From contig CAWBOY010000009.1 of assembly GCA_963790585.1 (NCBI GenBank), positions 62,001 through 126,000 of the forward strand: 64,000 nt of DNA, given 5' to 3'. Made by a program: the position numbers and the translations under genes. The notes under the pieces are model-generated. The model searched no databases. It worked only from the letters and a program-made list of their open reading frames with translations, and had not been told where the DNA came from. Below, piece after piece: positions 47,794 through 57,585 of this stretch. The stretch comes from CAWBOY01 sp963790585 (GTDB lineage: Bacteria; Planctomycetota; Planctomycetia; Gemmatales; Gemmataceae). Within the stretch, counting starts at the first letter, position 1. The number at the start of each line of letters is the position of its first letter.

Positions 47794-48317
47794 ATGACAC
47801 GTCCGAATATAAATGCGGTCGGAGCCCTGTTGGCCTTGGCATTTTTCTGGGCATTACCCGCTCGCGCTGAAGAGCCGATTACGCTTTCTTTGGCGAGGCT
47901 CGCCGCCTTGGATGACTGCGAGTTGGATCATCTTTACCGCCAAAGCGGTCCCGCGCCGCTGTTGAGCGGTTACTTCAAAGGTCTGCCGATCTATCCGCAA
48001 GCGCCGCTATCCGCGCGCGCTCCAAGACGACGAGTCTCCTTTGGCACGGCAAACACTTCGATCCGAAAACCGACACGCTTATCAATCAGTGGGCCGGTTG
48101 CAAGGCGATCAAGGCCCGCGTCTACCCCGGCGAAAGCTGGCTCGACGGCAAACCGAGCCTCATCATGGATTATCAAGGGTCGTCACTGATATGGAACGAC
48201 GTCCGCGACGAGCTCCGCGAGGTGGCCCCTGGATTATACCTTGGGGCGATGTACCTGCGCCGGTCGACCGGCCCCAAGTTTAAGATGTGGTTCGCTCTGG
48301 AAGCAAGCTGCAAATAA
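47794..48317 (+). pseudogene. Planctomycetal secreted hypothetical protein (one frameshift)
   Basis: The start at 47794 has GGAG upstream and a signal peptide 'INAVGALLALAFFWALPARA'. It continues 'ARLAALDDCELDHLYRQSG' and 'LLSGYFKGLPIYP'. The frame changes near 48020 and the remainder reads 'LLWHGKHFDPKTDTLINQWA', 'KARVYPGESWLDGKPSLIMD', 'IWNDVRDELREVAPGLYLGA' and ends with 'KFKMWFALEASCK'. The DDCELD start, the SWLDG-x-PS-x-x-MDY segment and the VRDE-x-REVAPGLYLG segment are shared by a family common in planctomycetes, with no known function. It may bind a lipid or serve as an acyl-carrier-like enzyme partner (speculation). Confidence 0.72.
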
Positions 48318-48398
48318 TTGCGGAGTCCGCGAAAGTCGGCGATTCCTAAGGCTCATGGCGCGAGCGGCCTAAATCGGAGTTTGTTAAATAAAACGCTA

Positions 48399-48483
48399 GC
48401 CGTGGCCGTGGTCGGTTCCCCGAACTCGGCGTGGCACCAGCGACTCCAAAAAACCGGGGTCGGAGAACCGACCCCGGCCACGA
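48399..48483. repeat. Hairpin family C copy 4, diverged left arm
   Basis: The right arm 'accggggtcggagaaccgac' is near consensus and the left arm 'gccgtggccgtggtcggttc' carries several changes. It lies in the 317-base space before the ferritin-like gene, which otherwise holds nothing I can support. Confidence 0.75.
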
Positions 48484-48634
48484 CCTTTCCAGAGAGCCTT
48501 TCTCTTCAATACGCATCAACTCGTCTCCTCATCTTTGCCTTGGCAATTTCGCTATAACTTACCCTATCGCGCCCGCCCTTGGGCTAACGCCAACGTACCA
48601 GCAGATGACACCTTGGAAGGAATAGGTTCAACCC

Positions 48635-49096
48635 ATGAGCGTAACCACCATCACCCGCGAAAAGCTGATCGACCTCCTGAATGAGGATCTCGAGCGCGAG
48701 TATCAAGCCATTATCGCGTACGTCGTGTATTCACAAGTAATCAAAGGCGCGGAATACATGAATATCGCCGCCGAGCTGGAAGTCCACGCCGGCGAGGAGC
48801 TGGCCCACGCGATTACGTTGGCGAAGCAGATCGACTATCTCGGCGGCATGCCGAAGGTGACGCCCAAGCCGGTAAAGACATCTGAAAAAGCGACGGATAT
48901 GTTGAAGTTCGACCTCGATAATGAGACGGAAACCATACGCAATTATCGCGAGCGGGTGCGACAATGCGAAGCACTCGGGGAATATGCCCTGGCTGAACAG
49001 ATTCGCGATATTCTCGTTCAGGAACAAGATCATCAGATCGCATTAGCAACCGCCCTAGGAGTCGATGTTCCGAACAACAGCGACCCAGTGAAGTAG
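48635..49096 (+). CDS. Ferritin-like/bacterioferritin-like protein
   Basis: A 153-residue four-helix protein. Helix 1 has 'LIDLLNEDLEREYQAIIAYV' (metal-ligand glutamate), helix 2 'AAELEVHAGEELAHAITLAK' (ExxH pair). Helix 3 shows 'LKFDLDNETETIRNYRERVR' and helix 4 'LAEQIRDILVQEQDHQIALA' (ExxxH-like). These are the di-iron ligands of ferritin-like proteins. It stores iron or reduces peroxide in the cytoplasm. The frame is intact and a ribosome site (GGAAGGAAT) precedes the start at a longer than usual distance. Confidence 0.88.
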   Translation: MSVTTITREKLIDLLNEDLEREYQAIIAYVVYSQVIKGAEYMNIAAELEVHAGEELAHAITLAKQIDYLGGMPKVTPKPVKTSEKATDMLKFDLDNETETIRNYRERVRQCEALGEYALAEQIRDILVQEQDHQIALATALGVDVPNNSDPVK

Positions 49097-49162
49097 CAAA
49101 TCGCTGAAGTATACACGCGATCGAAAATGAATGCTCTCACCCCATTCAGTTGGAGCGCCAGA

Positions 49163-50272
49163 ATGAACGCCATGAGAATCATCACTAGCGTCGCACTTGT
49201 TTCGTTCGCCATGTGCCAGCCAGCAGCGGCGGAAAACCCGCCGACTGGTGGGCTGCCGCGCAGCACTCCCGAAGCTCAGGGAATCTCCTCCGAGGCGATT
49301 CGCGCTTTCGTCGAAGCGGCCGATAAGGAGATTACGACGATGCACAGCTTCATGATCGTCCGTCACGGGCATGTAATTGCCGAAGGTTGGTGGAAACCGC
49401 AGACGGCCGAGACTGCGCACATCATGAATTCCTTGAGCAAAAGCTTCACTTCTACAGCTGTCGGATTGGTTATTGAGGAGGGTAAGCTCAGCTTAGACGA
49501 CGAGGTACTGAAATTCTTTCCCGACTCCGCCCCGGCGGCACCTTCCGCTAACTTAAAGGCGATGCGGGTGCGCGACCTGCTCACGATGTCCACCGGCCAT
49601 GAGTCCGAGCCAAAGTTTACGAAGGAAGTCCCTTGGGTGCAGACGTTCCTGGCTCACCCGGTCAAGTTCAAGCCGGGCACCCACTTCATGTACAACACCC
49701 CAGCGACCTATATCCTGTCGGCTATCGTGCAAAAGGTAACAGGCAAGACGGTACTTGAGTATCTCACACCGCGGCTGTTCGAGCCATTGGGAATCGACAA
49801 GCCAACCTGGGGTACAAGTCCGCAAGGGATCACCTTCGGTGGCTACGGACTTTTCATACGAACTGAGGATGTCGCCAAATTTGGTCAGCTATACTTGCAG
49901 AAAGGGAAGTGGCACGGAAAGCAACTGGTTCCTGAATCGTGGGTCACCGCCGCCACCTCGAAGCAAACCTCCAACGGCAGCAACCCGAAGAGCGATTGGG
50001 ACCAGGGCTACGGCTACCAATTCTGGCGCTGCCAACACGGAGCTTTTCGAGGCGACGGCGCCAACGGCCAATTCTGCATTGTGTTGCCGGAGCAAGACAC
50101 GGTGATCGCCATCACGGCGGACACGGGTAACATGCAGGCTCAATTAAATGTAGTCTGGGATAAACTATTCCCAGCACTACAGGCGAAGGCGCTCCCAGAA
50201 AATAAAGCAGGGCAGGAGAAGCTGCAACAAGTCATCGCTGGACTCAACGCCCGACCCAGGACGGCTCGGTAA
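49163..50272 (+). CDS. Serine hydrolase, beta-lactamase/class C fold, secreted
   Basis: A 369-residue protein with signal peptide 'MRIITSVALVSFAMCQPAAA'. The catalytic 'HIMNSLSKSFTSTAVGLVIE' carries SxxK (S-L-S-K). The tyrosine motif is 'FMYNTPATYILSAIVQ' (YxN). 'IMLS..HESEP'-like segments and 'GLFIRTEDVAKFGQLYLQKG' are typical of Pfam Beta-lactamase family esterases and carboxypeptidases. Likely an esterase or D-aminopeptidase in the periplasm rather than a resistance enzyme. The ATG at 49163 was chosen because GGAG lies 8 bases before it; 49127 is an alternative. Confidence 0.88.
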   Translation: MNAMRIITSVALVSFAMCQPAAAENPPTGGLPRSTPEAQGISSEAIRAFVEAADKEITTMHSFMIVRHGHVIAEGWWKPQTAETAHIMNSLSKSFTSTAVGLVIEEGKLSLDDEVLKFFPDSAPAAPSANLKAMRVRDLLTMSTGHESEPKFTKEVPWVQTFLAHPVKFKPGTHFMYNTPATYILSAIVQKVTGKTVLEYLTPRLFEPLGIDKPTWGTSPQGITFGGYGLFIRTEDVAKFGQLYLQKGKWHGKQLVPESWVTAATSKQTSNGSNPKSDWDQGYGYQFWRCQHGAFRGDGANGQFCIVLPEQDTVIAITADTGNMQAQLNVVWDKLFPALQAKALPENKAGQEKLQQVIAGLNARPRTAR

Positions 50273-50618
50273 GGGCGTCTGAATTTCTCATTGTGTCATC
50301 CTTGGTGTCGCGCTCGAGTGAGAATCTCAGAAGGGTTCATCATGAACGAACACCAGTACGTCTTCGTTACACGGTTTGAGATCAGGTCGAAATGCGTTGT
50401 CGGTCTGTGGACCCCATGCGCCGTTTGACCAAGCGGTTGCCGGCGTCTGGCAATTCATTGGCGTGTTTGATTTATTCACCTTGCTGGCGGCGGTCAAAGC
50501 GTTGCCGGCCAAGGCGGGAGCGGCGGCCTTAGAGCAGCGGATATTGATAACGCCGTGGCGTCAGGCAACGCCCAAGGGCATTAGCTCCGAAGTCTCTGTG
50601 CGCCGGCTGATTTAGATG
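50273..50618. other. Gap with an unrecognised minus-strand frame
   Basis: On the minus strand a frame without a good start runs 'SKVNKSNTPMNCQTPATAWS', ending with 'EDVLVFVHDEPF' at 50327. It reads like a real protein end but I cannot name it. No other feature is seen. Confidence 0.3.
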
Positions 50619-51368
50619 TTACGATACCGCCAATATCCGATATAGCAGGCCAAGATGGTGCCACGAATCACCATCGGGCAACGTGTCGACGGCACGCGTG
50701 AGCATCGGCTCGGCGTCGGCGCCTCGGCCCATAAAGAGGGCGGCCATGCCGCGATTGAACAACACGGGCACGCTGTCGGGCAATCGTTGCCACATGTCTT
50801 CCGCTTGCTCGGCGTCGCCGCGATGCCAGGCGAGGGCGGCTTGCTCGTTATCCCGCAAGGCTTGCCAGGGGCTACCCATCTCGATGCGCGCCAACAGAAT
50901 CGTCGCTTCGTCGAAGTGGCGCGCCAACCGCAGGACGGCCGCCGCGATCAATATCTGAGGGGGCTCATTCGCCTGGGTCGCCCATGCCGCCAGGCCTGGC
51001 AAAGCCAACGGCCGACCAGCAACGGGACGCAGTTTCGCGCAATCGCGCTGGCGCAACAGCGGCTGCACCTCGCGGACCAGTTGCGGATAGTTGCCAAGGC
51101 AAAAAGCCAACGCGAACGCCGGTTCCTGGGCCGCGACGAGGCTTGACCAGTCGCTTGGCACTGGCCACGATTTAACTTTCGGCGCAAGCCGCAGCCCCGC
51201 CGCCAAAGCCCCGCGCCACGCCAGCTGCGGATCGACCGGCTGCACCGGACCCGCGTCGAACGGCTCGACCTCGCCCGCCGGCGCGGCGAATCCCAACCCG
51301 GCCGCCTGAGCGGTCGCTTGTTCGCCCAGGTAACGACGAAATAGATCCGCGACGTTGTGTTGGGTCAT
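50619..51368 (-). CDS. Hypothetical protein with TPR-like C-terminus
   Basis: A 249-residue protein starting 'MTQHNVADLFRRYLGEQATA'. The N-terminal half is alanine-rich and unassigned. The C-terminal half has helix pairs such as 'AAVLRLARHFDEATILLARI', 'AALAWHRGDAEQAEDMWQRL' and 'VLFNRGMAALFMGRGADAEP' plus 'AVDTLPDGDSWHHLGLLYRI', which resemble TPR units. No signal peptide. It lies next to the DUF4337 gene on the same strand, with 89 bases between them. Function unknown. Confidence 0.75.
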   Translation of the reverse strand: MTQHNVADLFRRYLGEQATAQAAGLGFAAPAGEVEPFDAGPVQPVDPQLAWRGALAAGLRLAPKVKSWPVPSDWSSLVAAQEPAFALAFCLGNYPQLVREVQPLLRQRDCAKLRPVAGRPLALPGLAAWATQANEPPQILIAAAVLRLARHFDEATILLARIEMGSPWQALRDNEQAALAWHRGDAEQAEDMWQRLPDSVPVLFNRGMAALFMGRGADAEPMLTRAVDTLPDGDSWHHLGLLYRILAVS

Positions 51369-51457
51369 GCTTTGGACTCCTCACCTGCCGACGAGCGACG
51401 GTTCTTTGCTTCACTTGAGGAACGCCGCGGACGACGGGACTTGCGCCGATCGCTGTT

Positions 51458-52778
51458 TCATCCATACAGCCCGATGTAGGTCATCACGCCCAACCCCATG
51501 CCGAGCATGACGACGGCCACGAGTCCCGCGAGCGCCGCGACGCCCACAACAGGCCGCGTAACCGCACCGCCAAACCGAAGGTCGCGATCATCACGCCGGC
51601 TTGAGCCACCAACATGCCATACATGTAAATGTCTTTACGAGCCATACACTCGTCGGCCATGAAGCCCTCGCGGCTCACGTCGACTTCATAGAGACCGGCA
51701 ATCTCTTGATTGAAACGCGCCTCACGGTCGAGTCGGCGGGCGTCAAAGTCGGCGCGGCGCTCGTCAGGCTTTCGCACAGGTTCCGCGTCGACAGGTCGAG
51801 CCGCTCAGCGCTGGTGGCGAGCGCGAGGACGTCGGCTCGGCCGCTGTTCTTGACCGAGCGTGTGATATACTCGACGGCGTCGGTCAGCTTGAGCGCGGCC
51901 CGGCCGACGGGGCGAAGGACCTCCTTCTGTTTCACCAATAGTTTGCCGAGATCGTCGAAGAGGCGGGATGCGGATCTGCTCGCGTCGTCGTACTTCTTCG
52001 ATTCGGCTTCGGCTGCCTCGATCGCCTGCCGCAGCACGTCGCCCTTGATCGCCAAGACGTCGGCTTCGTATTCCGCGCGCGGCTTGCGGCCATCGATCGC
52101 GTCGAACGCCTTTTCGATCGACGGATCGATTTCCTTTGTGCCTTTTTTGATCGGCTTGACGCCGTTTTTCGCTTCGACAGCTTTCACGGCATCGCGCACC
52201 AATTTTCGCGGCGTCGCCTTGGGATCGGCGTCCTGGGGCACCGGCAGACTCTCCGCAGTCAAGAGCAATAGATCCTTTTTGGCATCTGAATTATCTAGTT
52301 TGGCAAGAATCGCCTGTTTCGTCGCTTCGATCTCCTTGGTGGCTTGGGCGATCGCCTCACGCAGCTGTTGTAGGGCGGGCTTCAGTTCCGCCGGCTCGCC
52401 ATCCAGCTTGGCAAAAATTTCATTGGTCTCGCCGTCGAGCCGTTTCAACAATATGGGCAGCCGATCCGCGAGAGAACGCGCATAGGTTTCATCGAACGCC
52501 CCGCGGTCGGCTCGTTGCTGCTGCACCGTCGTGCGCACGCGCTTGGCCTGAAAGAAGGCCCACTGGTCGCCGACCTTGGATTGATTCTGCGCCGCCGTCG
52601 CCCGGAAGTATTGGGCCTTGGTCATCTCCTTGTTCGAGAAGCTGGCCAGCGCAGTCGCCAAAACCGTGAGAGCTACCGGCGTCGCCGTCAGGATGATGTC
52701 CCAAAGGCGCTTCTTTTCCTTGCGCTCCTCAGCCTTGGCTGTTTCCGATGAAGACGATCCGGTATCTCCGGTGCTCAT
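51458..52778 (-). pseudogene. DUF4337-like membrane protein (two frameshifts)
   Basis: The start at 52778 is followed by a charged linker and the helix 'IILTATPVALTVLATALASF', then 'NQSKVGDQWAFFQAKRVRTT', the DUF4337 hallmark. A long coiled-coil-like middle follows ('LREAIAQATKEIEATKQAIL'). The frame changes near 51775, before 'ADFDARRLDREARFNQEIAG'. Then come 'MYGMLVAQAGVMIATFGLAV' and, after a second shift near 51555, 'ALAGLVAVVMLGMGLGVMTY', two C-terminal membrane helices. Function unknown; the layout suggests a membrane-bound stalk or sensor. Confidence 0.7.
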
Positions 52779-52803
52779 GGCGTGATGCTCCTATTGCGAG
52801 ATA

Positions 52804-52909
52804 ACCGAGCCTTAAGCGTAAGCGAAGGGCCTTTTCTGGTAGACGCGGCATCTTGCCGCGTTGGAGATTAATGACGCGGCAAGATGCCGCGTCTACTAGA
52901 AAAGGCGAC
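52804..52909. repeat. Family B hairpin beside a family A half (copy 6)
   Basis: A left family A arm ('accgagccttaagcgtaagc') runs directly into a complete family B hairpin with arms 'gtagacgcggcatcttgccg' and complement at 52840-52897. The right family A arm is lost. Confidence 0.8.
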
Positions 52910-52939
52910 TTCATGCTCCGTAATCGCTCGGAAAAACTG

Positions 52940-55717
52940 CTATTTATCTTTCTTTTCAGTCTTCAGCGCCTTACCGTTGGCATCCACGGCCCCGGCGGCG
53001 ACGAGGATCATCCGCTTGGGGTCGAGATACTTCTTGGCCATCTCTTGAACATCCTCCGGTGTCACAGCGGCGACCCCCTTGCGGTATTTCTCCAGGGTGT
53101 CGAAACCGAGGCCATATTTCTCGATGTTCAAGAGTTCGCCGGCTGCCTGGCTATTGGTGTTCATGCGGAACGCCAGTTTGCCGAGGAGATAGCTCTTGGC
53201 GTCTTCTACTTCCTCTTTGGTCGGCTTCTCGTCGCGGAGGCGGTTGACCTCTTCGAGGAACTCTTTCTTGGCGCGATCGAAGTGTTGCGGCTCGGTGCCG
53301 ATGTAAAACTGGAAAACACCGGGATCGATGTCCGCCGAATTGGTGATGTTGGCTCCGACTGTATACGCTAGGCCTTCGCGGTCGCGCAGCCGGGCCGACA
53401 GCCGATCGGTGAAGCCAGGGCCGGTGCCCAGAACGTTATCGAGCACCAGCAGCTTGTAATAATCGGGGTTGGAGCGCTTGATGCCGACATGGCCCATATA
53501 GAGATGGAGCTGAGCCGCCTCGGGCATCGACAGGATCTTTTGCCGACTTTCTTTCGGCATCTCGACGGCGGGCAGCTTCGGCGGCGTCACCTCGCCTTTT
53601 TTCCAATCCTTGGTCAGCTTCTCGATCTCGGCGACGACTTCCTTGGTGTCGAAGTCGCCGACGATCGCCATCGTCGTGTTATTGGGAACAAAGAGCTTGT
53701 GATAAAACGCCTTGCACTGGGCATCGGTCAGCGACTTGACCTCTTTCATTTTACCTAAAAGAGACCGTCCATACGGGTGTTTGCCATAGATCTCGGTATG
53801 AAACACCGAGCGGGCCCGGTTATTCGGTTGGGCCTCGGCTTCGGCGATCTCCGAGAGCATCATGGCCTGATGACGCTGAAAGGCGTCCTTGGGGAAATTG
53901 GCCGACGTCAGGCACTCCATCAGCAACCCCAGACCGAGCGAGCGATCGGGAGAAAGGACCGCCACCGAGCCGCCGGATGAACTGAGCGACAGGCTGCCGC
54001 CGACGTCTTCGATCGTCTCGGCGATCTGCTCGCCGGTATGCTTGGTGGTTCCCTCATCAAGCATCGAGCCGGTCAACGTGGCCAAACCGGGCTTGTCGAG
54101 AGGCTCCATCTCGCCGACATGATTGACGTGTGCGGAAGCGACGACGACTGGAACGCGATGGTTTTCGAGGAGCAATAGAACCAGGCCATTCGGCAGCGTC
54201 ATGCGCTTGGCGTCTTTGAGCGACAGGGCGCCAGCGCCGCTGCCGGCGTCCGCGACGCGCGCTCGCGATTTCGCGGCGCGAGGTTCCCGCGCCTGGGGCT
54301 TGCCGCCCTTGTCATACCCTTTCGGCACCGACCAGACGGTGACGCGCTTCTCCGGGTCGAGATACTTCTTGGCGACGCGCTGCACATCGGCCGCGGTAAC
54401 GGCGAGCAAGGTCGGTAGCGACTTTTTAAGATAATCAAGATCGTTTGTGGTCACAGCCTGGGCGATGCTATCGGCGAGGCCATGGACGCTCTCGCTCGAA
54501 AAGACTCGGGAAGCCAGGATGCCGCGGAGCGCCCGCTTCAGCTCGGCCGGCTTGACCGGCTCGTTGCGGACTTTTTCGATCTCTTTGAGCAACAACGCTT
54601 CCGCCTCGGCTCGGCTCTTGCCTTTGAGCAATTCGACCTGGAACGAGAACCAGCCGGGATAGCGACCGCCGTTGGTGCTGGCGTCGACACCGGTGGCGAT
54701 TTCCGCCCCTTCGATCATGCTCTTATAGAGCCGACCCGTCTTGCCGCCGGAGAGGATCGAACTCAGCACCATCAGCGGCGCGTAGTCGGGGTCATCGTTC
54801 TTGACTGTGTTGTAACCGACGAGGAGCCGAGGCACCTCGAACTTCGACTCGAACTCGACGCGGGCGGGCCGTTTCAATTCTTCCTTGGACAACGCCTTCC
54901 GCGCGGGCAGTTCCTTCTTGGGAAACGAACCGAACAGCTTTTTGACCTTTTCCAGCGTCTTGTCCGGATCGAAACCGCCGACGATGATGAGCGAGGCGTT
55001 GTTGGGGTGATACCACTTGTCGTAGTGGGCCTTGATGACCTTGTCGGTCGCGCCAAAGACATGTTCCTTTTCGCCGATGACGGGATGGCCATAAGGCCCG
55101 GTTTTGCCGAAAAGGAGCGGCAAAATCGCTTTCTGCTCAAGGTCCCAGGGCTGATCTTCGTCTTTGTTCAATTCCGAAACGACGTTGCTCTTCTCCGGCT
55201 CGAACTCGTGTTTCTTATCGATGACGAGGTTCCGCATCCGATCGGCTTCGAGTTCGAGAGCTGACTCCCAGCGGTCGGCGGCGAAGTCGAAGTGATAAAT
55301 CGTATAATCGGTATCCGTATAGGCGTTATTGGCTCCGCCGTTGCGCTGCGTCATCCGATCGATGTCGCCGGGCATGACTTTCTCGGTGCCCTTGAACATC
55401 AAGTGTTCGAGGTAATGCGACAGCCCCGTCGCGGTCAGATCCTCATCGGCGCTGCCGACCTTGTAGGCAACCATGGTCGTGACGACCGGAGCGCCGGGGA
55501 TCGGCTTGAGATAAACCTTGAGGCCATTGTCGAGCGTGACCTCGCGAATGCCGTCGTAAATAGCCGAGGCGGCCTTGAGAGCGTGGTCGTCCGACTTCGC
55601 GTCGTTGGCCCGCGCTGATAGCCCAAGACTGAGCATGGTCAGGGATAGCAGGACTATTAAGGATGAATACAAGCGTACCATGAAGGCTTCCTCTCCTATG
55701 TGAACGGGACCGGACAA
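52940..55717 (-). CDS. M16 family zinc metallopeptidase (two-domain)
   Basis: A 925-residue secreted protein with signal sequence 'SSLIVLLSLTMLSLGLSARA'. Domain 1 has the inverted zinc motif 'ATGLSHYLEHLMFKGTEKV' (HxxEH: HYLEH) and the distal glutamate in 'FEPEKSNVVSELNKDE'. A 'GGNNAYTDTDYTIYHFDF'-like segment completes it. Domain 2, from about residue 480, repeats the fold ('LANHRVPVVVASAHVNHVGE'-like start, 'GTTKHTGEQIAETIEDVGGS') without the full motif. This is the layout of a pitrilysin-type or PqqL-like clamshell peptidase that degrades peptides. The frame is intact over 2.8 kb. Confidence 0.95.
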   Translation of the reverse strand: MSGPVHIGEEAFMVRLYSSLIVLLSLTMLSLGLSARANDAKSDDHALKAASAIYDGIREVTLDNGLKVYLKPIPGAPVVTTMVAYKVGSADEDLTATGLSHYLEHLMFKGTEKVMPGDIDRMTQRNGGANNAYTDTDYTIYHFDFAADRWESALELEADRMRNLVIDKKHEFEPEKSNVVSELNKDEDQPWDLEQKAILPLLFGKTGPYGHPVIGEKEHVFGATDKVIKAHYDKWYHPNNASLIIVGGFDPDKTLEKVKKLFGSFPKKELPARKALSKEELKRPARVEFESKFEVPRLLVGYNTVKNDDPDYAPLMVLSSILSGGKTGRLYKSMIEGAEIATGVDASTNGGRYPGWFSFQVELLKGKSRAEAEALLLKEIEKVRNEPVKPAELKRALRGILASRVFSSESVHGLADSIAQAVTTNDLDYLKKSLPTLLAVTAADVQRVAKKYLDPEKRVTVWSVPKGYDKGGKPQAREPRAAKSRARVADAGSGAGALSLKDAKRMTLPNGLVLLLLENHRVPVVVASAHVNHVGEMEPLDKPGLATLTGSMLDEGTTKHTGEQIAETIEDVGGSLSLSSSGGSVAVLSPDRSLGLGLLMECLTSANFPKDAFQRHQAMMLSEIAEAEAQPNNRARSVFHTEIYGKHPYGRSLLGKMKEVKSLTDAQCKAFYHKLFVPNNTTMAIVGDFDTKEVVAEIEKLTKDWKKGEVTPPKLPAVEMPKESRQKILSMPEAAQLHLYMGHVGIKRSNPDYYKLLVLDNVLGTGPGFTDRLSARLRDREGLAYTVGANITNSADIDPGVFQFYIGTEPQHFDRAKKEFLEEVNRLRDEKPTKEEVEDAKSYLLGKLAFRMNTNSQAAGELLNIEKYGLGFDTLEKYRKGVAAVTPEDVQEMAKKYLDPKRMILVAAGAVDANGKALKTEKKDK

Positions 55718-55746
55718 GATGGTCTGGTTGTTGTATTCAACTTATG

Positions 55747-55836
55747 TGGCGAGCGTCGCGGCGTCAGTCCGACATGCAACCGACGAACGCGGCTCCTTGC
55801 TCGTTACTTCCACGTCGGGCTAACGCCGCGACCCTG
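55747..55836. repeat. Hairpin between M16 peptidase and surface protein genes
   Basis: Arms 'gtcgcggcgtcagtccgac' and 'gtcgggctaacgccgcgac' surround about 40 bases, in the divergent promoter space. Small reading frames here look non-coding. Confidence 0.6.
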
Positions 55837-56038
55837 GCCATATTCCCCTTTATTTCCCTCTTGCTAATTCTCATCGTTTCGACGATAGACCCCGCCGAGG
55901 GTCGTTATTTTCGGCAGTATCTCCCCAGGTTCACCGATTTTCTCAGTCGAAACGACGACAGCAATCCAGAGCAAGCGAACAAGGGTGTAAGCTCTTCATA
56001 ACGAACCAATCGCTGCCGATCCGATAGGGAAGCTTTGC

Positions 56039-57517
56039 ATGAACTGGCCAATTTGGTTTCGATTAATGCGTCTCAATTCTTCCTGGACGACGGTTCAAGA
56101 GGACGGCCGGCGCCTTCGCTGGACGCGCACGCACGGCCGACTGCGGATCGAAGTCTTGGAAGACCGCACGACTCCGGCAAATCTCCTTGGTTTCCACTCG
56201 GTGCTCGGCGTCGCCGCGCCGATGCCGATTGCGACCGTCGGTCTCCTTAGCCCCACAACTGGGGATTCGGGCGCTTCGGCTCCGAGCGATCAAGCGCCGC
56301 TCGTTTACGATGCGTCCACGAACCCGAGCGTCGTCAATCTGACGCTGCGCTACAATCCCGCCGATAATCAGCTCGAGCTGGTCGACACCGATAACCCAGG
56401 GACGCTCCTTGCCAGCAGCGATCTTGACGCGACCAATGGTGTCACCATTACCGGCGCGGATCGTGTTAATACGACCTTGACGATCGATTATGACTTCGGC
56501 GGCGTCTTTTATGCTGGCGGCGACATCAACTTCAACGGCGGCAACGGCAGTGGAAACAAGCTCGTCGTCTCGGGTGGCCAGGCCTGGGGGATCGACAATT
56601 CCGTATACGGGCCAGACAGTGGTAGCGTCTTTATCTCGACGCTCCCTGATGGATCATTCGGCAACGGCATCACCATCAATGACAGCCAGGTCGCCACGGT
56701 CGATCTGTTGACTCCCGCGAACCAGGTCGATCTCTATCTGCCCGACACGGCCACCGACACCATCGTCGGCGATGATGCTAGCGCGGCCAATAATGTCTCC
56801 GTTGTCACGAGCGCCAGCGGCGCGTTTCAGACGACGTTTCTGACCAGCCCTTCGTTCGAGCTGGCGATCCAGGGGCCACCCTCGTCTGCCATCACGGTCA
56901 ATCCGGTTGATTCGCAATTTTCCGGCATTATCGAGCTGACAAATGGTCTGGAACAATTCGACAACAACGCCAACCCGATCACGCCAGTCCTGGCACAGCC
57001 GATCGATGTTCCCGTTACGGTCGAGCCGATTGCCTTTACGGAAGCCGGCGGAGCCATCAACGCGAGCGTGGCGCCATCAGGCGGAGAGACTCCGGTTGTC
57101 ACCGAGCCGATTGCCGTCACGGGCCCAGCGCCAACGGCCAACGTCGTCGCACTGACGCCGGTCAAAGCCCCGGAAGTCGTCCCTCCCGTGGTGCCGGATG
57201 CCGCTCTCGTTCGCGCGGCCCTAGTGTCCGCGCCCGTAACCGTCACGATCCCGACGACAACGGTCACCGCGGCGAGCATTAGCCCGACGACCAATGGACC
57301 TGTCAATAGCACTCTCTTTAGTCCGCAATCGCCCGTTCACGTCTCCAGCAGTGGCGGCGGTGTGATGCAGCAAAACGATGCCGACACGGTCACCGAATCA
57401 CGCACACATACGCCCAGTTCGACGACGGACACTCAGCCGGAGACGGAGGCGCCCCCAGCCACGGACGAAGGAGCCGTGACGCTGCTGCCGGCCGACGCGA
57501 ACGAAATCAACTTGTAA
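56039..57517 (+). CDS. Planctomycetal surface protein with LEDR-type N-terminus
   Basis: A 492-residue protein that begins with a basic tract and 'RLRIEVLEDRTTPANLLGFH'. This is the planctomycetal 'LE(D/P)R..PA' motif near the N-terminus of very large numbers of predicted secreted surface proteins. The middle has beta-rich sequence ('NLTLRYNPADNQLELVDTDN', 'VFYAGGDINFNGGNGSGNKL') and the end is a Ser/Thr/Pro/Ala-rich region. It probably sits in the cell envelope. The motif is thought to guide an unusual export or processing route, not fully understood. Function unknown. Confidence 0.82.
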   Translation: MNWPIWFRLMRLNSSWTTVQEDGRRLRWTRTHGRLRIEVLEDRTTPANLLGFHSVLGVAAPMPIATVGLLSPTTGDSGASAPSDQAPLVYDASTNPSVVNLTLRYNPADNQLELVDTDNPGTLLASSDLDATNGVTITGADRVNTTLTIDYDFGGVFYAGGDINFNGGNGSGNKLVVSGGQAWGIDNSVYGPDSGSVFISTLPDGSFGNGITINDSQVATVDLLTPANQVDLYLPDTATDTIVGDDASAANNVSVVTSASGAFQTTFLTSPSFELAIQGPPSSAITVNPVDSQFSGIIELTNGLEQFDNNANPITPVLAQPIDVPVTVEPIAFTEAGGAINASVAPSGGETPVVTEPIAVTGPAPTANVVALTPVKAPEVVPPVVPDAALVRAALVSAPVTVTIPTTTVTAASISPTTNGPVNSTLFSPQSPVHVSSSGGGVMQQNDADTVTESRTHTPSSTTDTQPETEAPPATDEGAVTLLPADANEINL

Positions 57518-57585
57518 ACCGCCGCTCCCGTTCGCAATGATGATCCCCAGCTAGGTGGGACCACAAGAACAGGAGCGATTCCGAT

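Noticed and set aside
55744..56001. Plus-strand ORF of 85 codons between the M16 peptidase and surface protein
   Set aside because: It starts inside a hairpin repeat and lacks a ribosome site; the hydrophobic stretch alone is not convincing.
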